Assembly (NCBI GenBank): GCA_021414185.1
Contig: JAIOOZ010000361.1
Span: 1-5,741, forward strand
Source: Betaproteobacteria bacterium
Lineage (GTDB): Bacteria > Pseudomonadota > Gammaproteobacteria > Burkholderiales > SG8-41
Length of the DNA stretch: 5,741 nucleotides
Reading direction: 5' to 3'
The translations under genes and the position numbers were made by a program. This document shows, piece by piece, positions 5,214 through 5,741 of this stretch (within the stretch, counting starts at the first letter, position 1; each line of letters begins with the position of its first letter). The notes beneath the pieces are model-generated. The model was not told where the DNA came from and did not search any database. It saw nothing but the letters and a program-made list of their open reading frames with translations.

Positions 5214-5741
5214 TCAGGCGAAGCGACGGAACCCGAAATCGGTATCGGTTTCTGTCGCGTTGACGAGATCGACTTCCCAGCTCAGGTATTTCTGGATCTC
5301 CGATTCGACATTGGCGCGGTGATCCATCGCGCGGTAACGCACATCGTCCTCCGGACCGGTCGGGCGCGTCAGACCCTTCTCGAGCGGATAACCGTTTTTC
5401 TTCCAGCTGCCGCTGCCGCCCTGCAGCACTTTGACCGGACGCGAAGTCAGTTGTGCCGCATCTATCGCCGCGAGCAAGGCTAGCCGTTCGTCGGCAGCGG
5501 TAAAAACGATCAGGCCGTCGCCCGGAATCACCTTCAGGTTCTCACTCAGGCGCGAACGCACGACCTGCCATGCACCGGGGATATGCCCTTCGGGATAGCG
5601 CAGGGTGCTCGCGAGATCGGCGACTTCGGCCTGCTTTGCATCCAGCATGCTTTTCAGTTCCTGCGCGGCAACGGTCGCAGGTTTGGCGCCATCGAGGCCG
5701 TAGACGGCGACCGGCGCGGGGCCGCGCTCCAGGGTCACGCC
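5214..5741 (-). CDS. Rhodanese-like domain protein, C-terminal part, catalytic Cys absent in visible domain
   Basis: The frame runs from the window edge (codon 5739-5741) to TGA (complement of 5214-5216); 175 residues are visible and the start lies outside. Numbered from the GTG codon at 5738, features are: a domain opening near VAAQELKSML (23-32), the GHIPGAW motif (51-57), the strand DGLIVFT (74-80), PVKVLQGGSGSWKKNGYPLE (101-120), and a tail with QKYLSWEVDLV (149-159) before GFRRF. These are the hallmarks of a rhodanese fold in the multi-domain sulfurtransferase-like proteins of Proteobacteria. The active-site loop is TAADER (80-85), with Thr80 near the position where active rhodaneses have the persulfide-carrying Cys; no Cys occurs anywhere in the visible part. 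This domain is probably non-catalytic, and activity could reside in an upstream domain. It is convergent with the GST fragment across a hairpin. Confidence 0.85.
   Translation of the reverse strand, partial: GVTLERGPAPVAVYGLDGAKPATVAAQELKSMLDAKQAEVADLASTLRYPEGHIPGAWQVVRSRLSENLKVIPGDGLIVFTAADERLALLAAIDAAQLTSRPVKVLQGGSGSWKKNGYPLEKGLTRPTGPEDDVRYRAMDHRANVESEIQKYLSWEVDLVNATETDTDFGFRRFA

Noticed and set aside
1..5741. tRNA, CRISPR, insertion sequence or integrase gene that could explain the insert
   Set aside because: None was seen on either strand. The direct repeats lie in coding sequence, and no inverted terminal repeats or short target-site duplications were recognised at the insert ends.

Overview
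The window is high-GC, densely coded bacterial DNA. Its gene families (fluoroacetate-dehalogenase-type hydrolase, Cys-type glutathione S-transferase, MmgE/PrpD protein, TauD/TfdA dioxygenase, Bug-type solute-binding protein, multi-domain rhodanese) are typical of accessory catabolic regions of Betaproteobacteria, especially Burkholderiales. That assignment is inferred from gene content and protein style, not from a marker gene. No rRNA, tRNA, CRISPR array, transposase or integrase gene is visible.

Layout: (1) 1-771, the 3' part of a fluoroacetate-dehalogenase-like alpha/beta hydrolase (+); (2) 807-1514, a complete glutathione S-transferase (+); (3) 1540-2889, a complete MmgE/PrpD-family protein (+); (4) 2886-3821, a complete TauD/TfdA-type Fe(II)/2-oxoglutarate dioxygenase (-), sharing the 4 bp CTAG with gene 3 at their stop codons; (5) 3822-3967, a divergent AT-richer promoter region with an inverted repeat; (6) 3968-4957, a Bug/TctC-type periplasmic binding protein (+); (7) 4999-5165, a second copy of only the 3' end of the GST gene; (8) 5181-5202, a strong hairpin; (9) 5214-5741, the C-terminal part of a rhodanese-like protein (-), running off the window.

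The main observation is the architecture. The last 54 codons of the GST gene occur twice in direct orientation, 3,651 bp apart. The two copies encode identical peptides although the DNA differs at 14 positions, all synonymous. The differences sit on both sides of a 52 bp identical block. Left of that block the intact gene has the GC-richer codons; right of it the orphan fragment does. This is the pattern expected if foreign DNA carrying a synonymous copy of the gene's 3' end recombined within the identical block, restoring the GST gene and displacing its original tail, as prophage e14 and phage 21 do at icd in E. coli. The displaced tail is followed after 15 bp by a terminator-like hairpin and the convergent rhodanese gene, while the intact GST gene now runs into the MmgE/PrpD gene with no terminator. 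I infer an ancestral order of hydrolase - GST - hairpin - rhodanese (reverse), with MmgE/PrpD, dioxygenase and Bug genes as a 3.65 kb insert.

Function: the hydrolase and GST form a candidate detoxification or dehalogenation pair. The insert carries a candidate uptake and oxidation set for an unknown organic acid. No substrate can be named from sequence alone.
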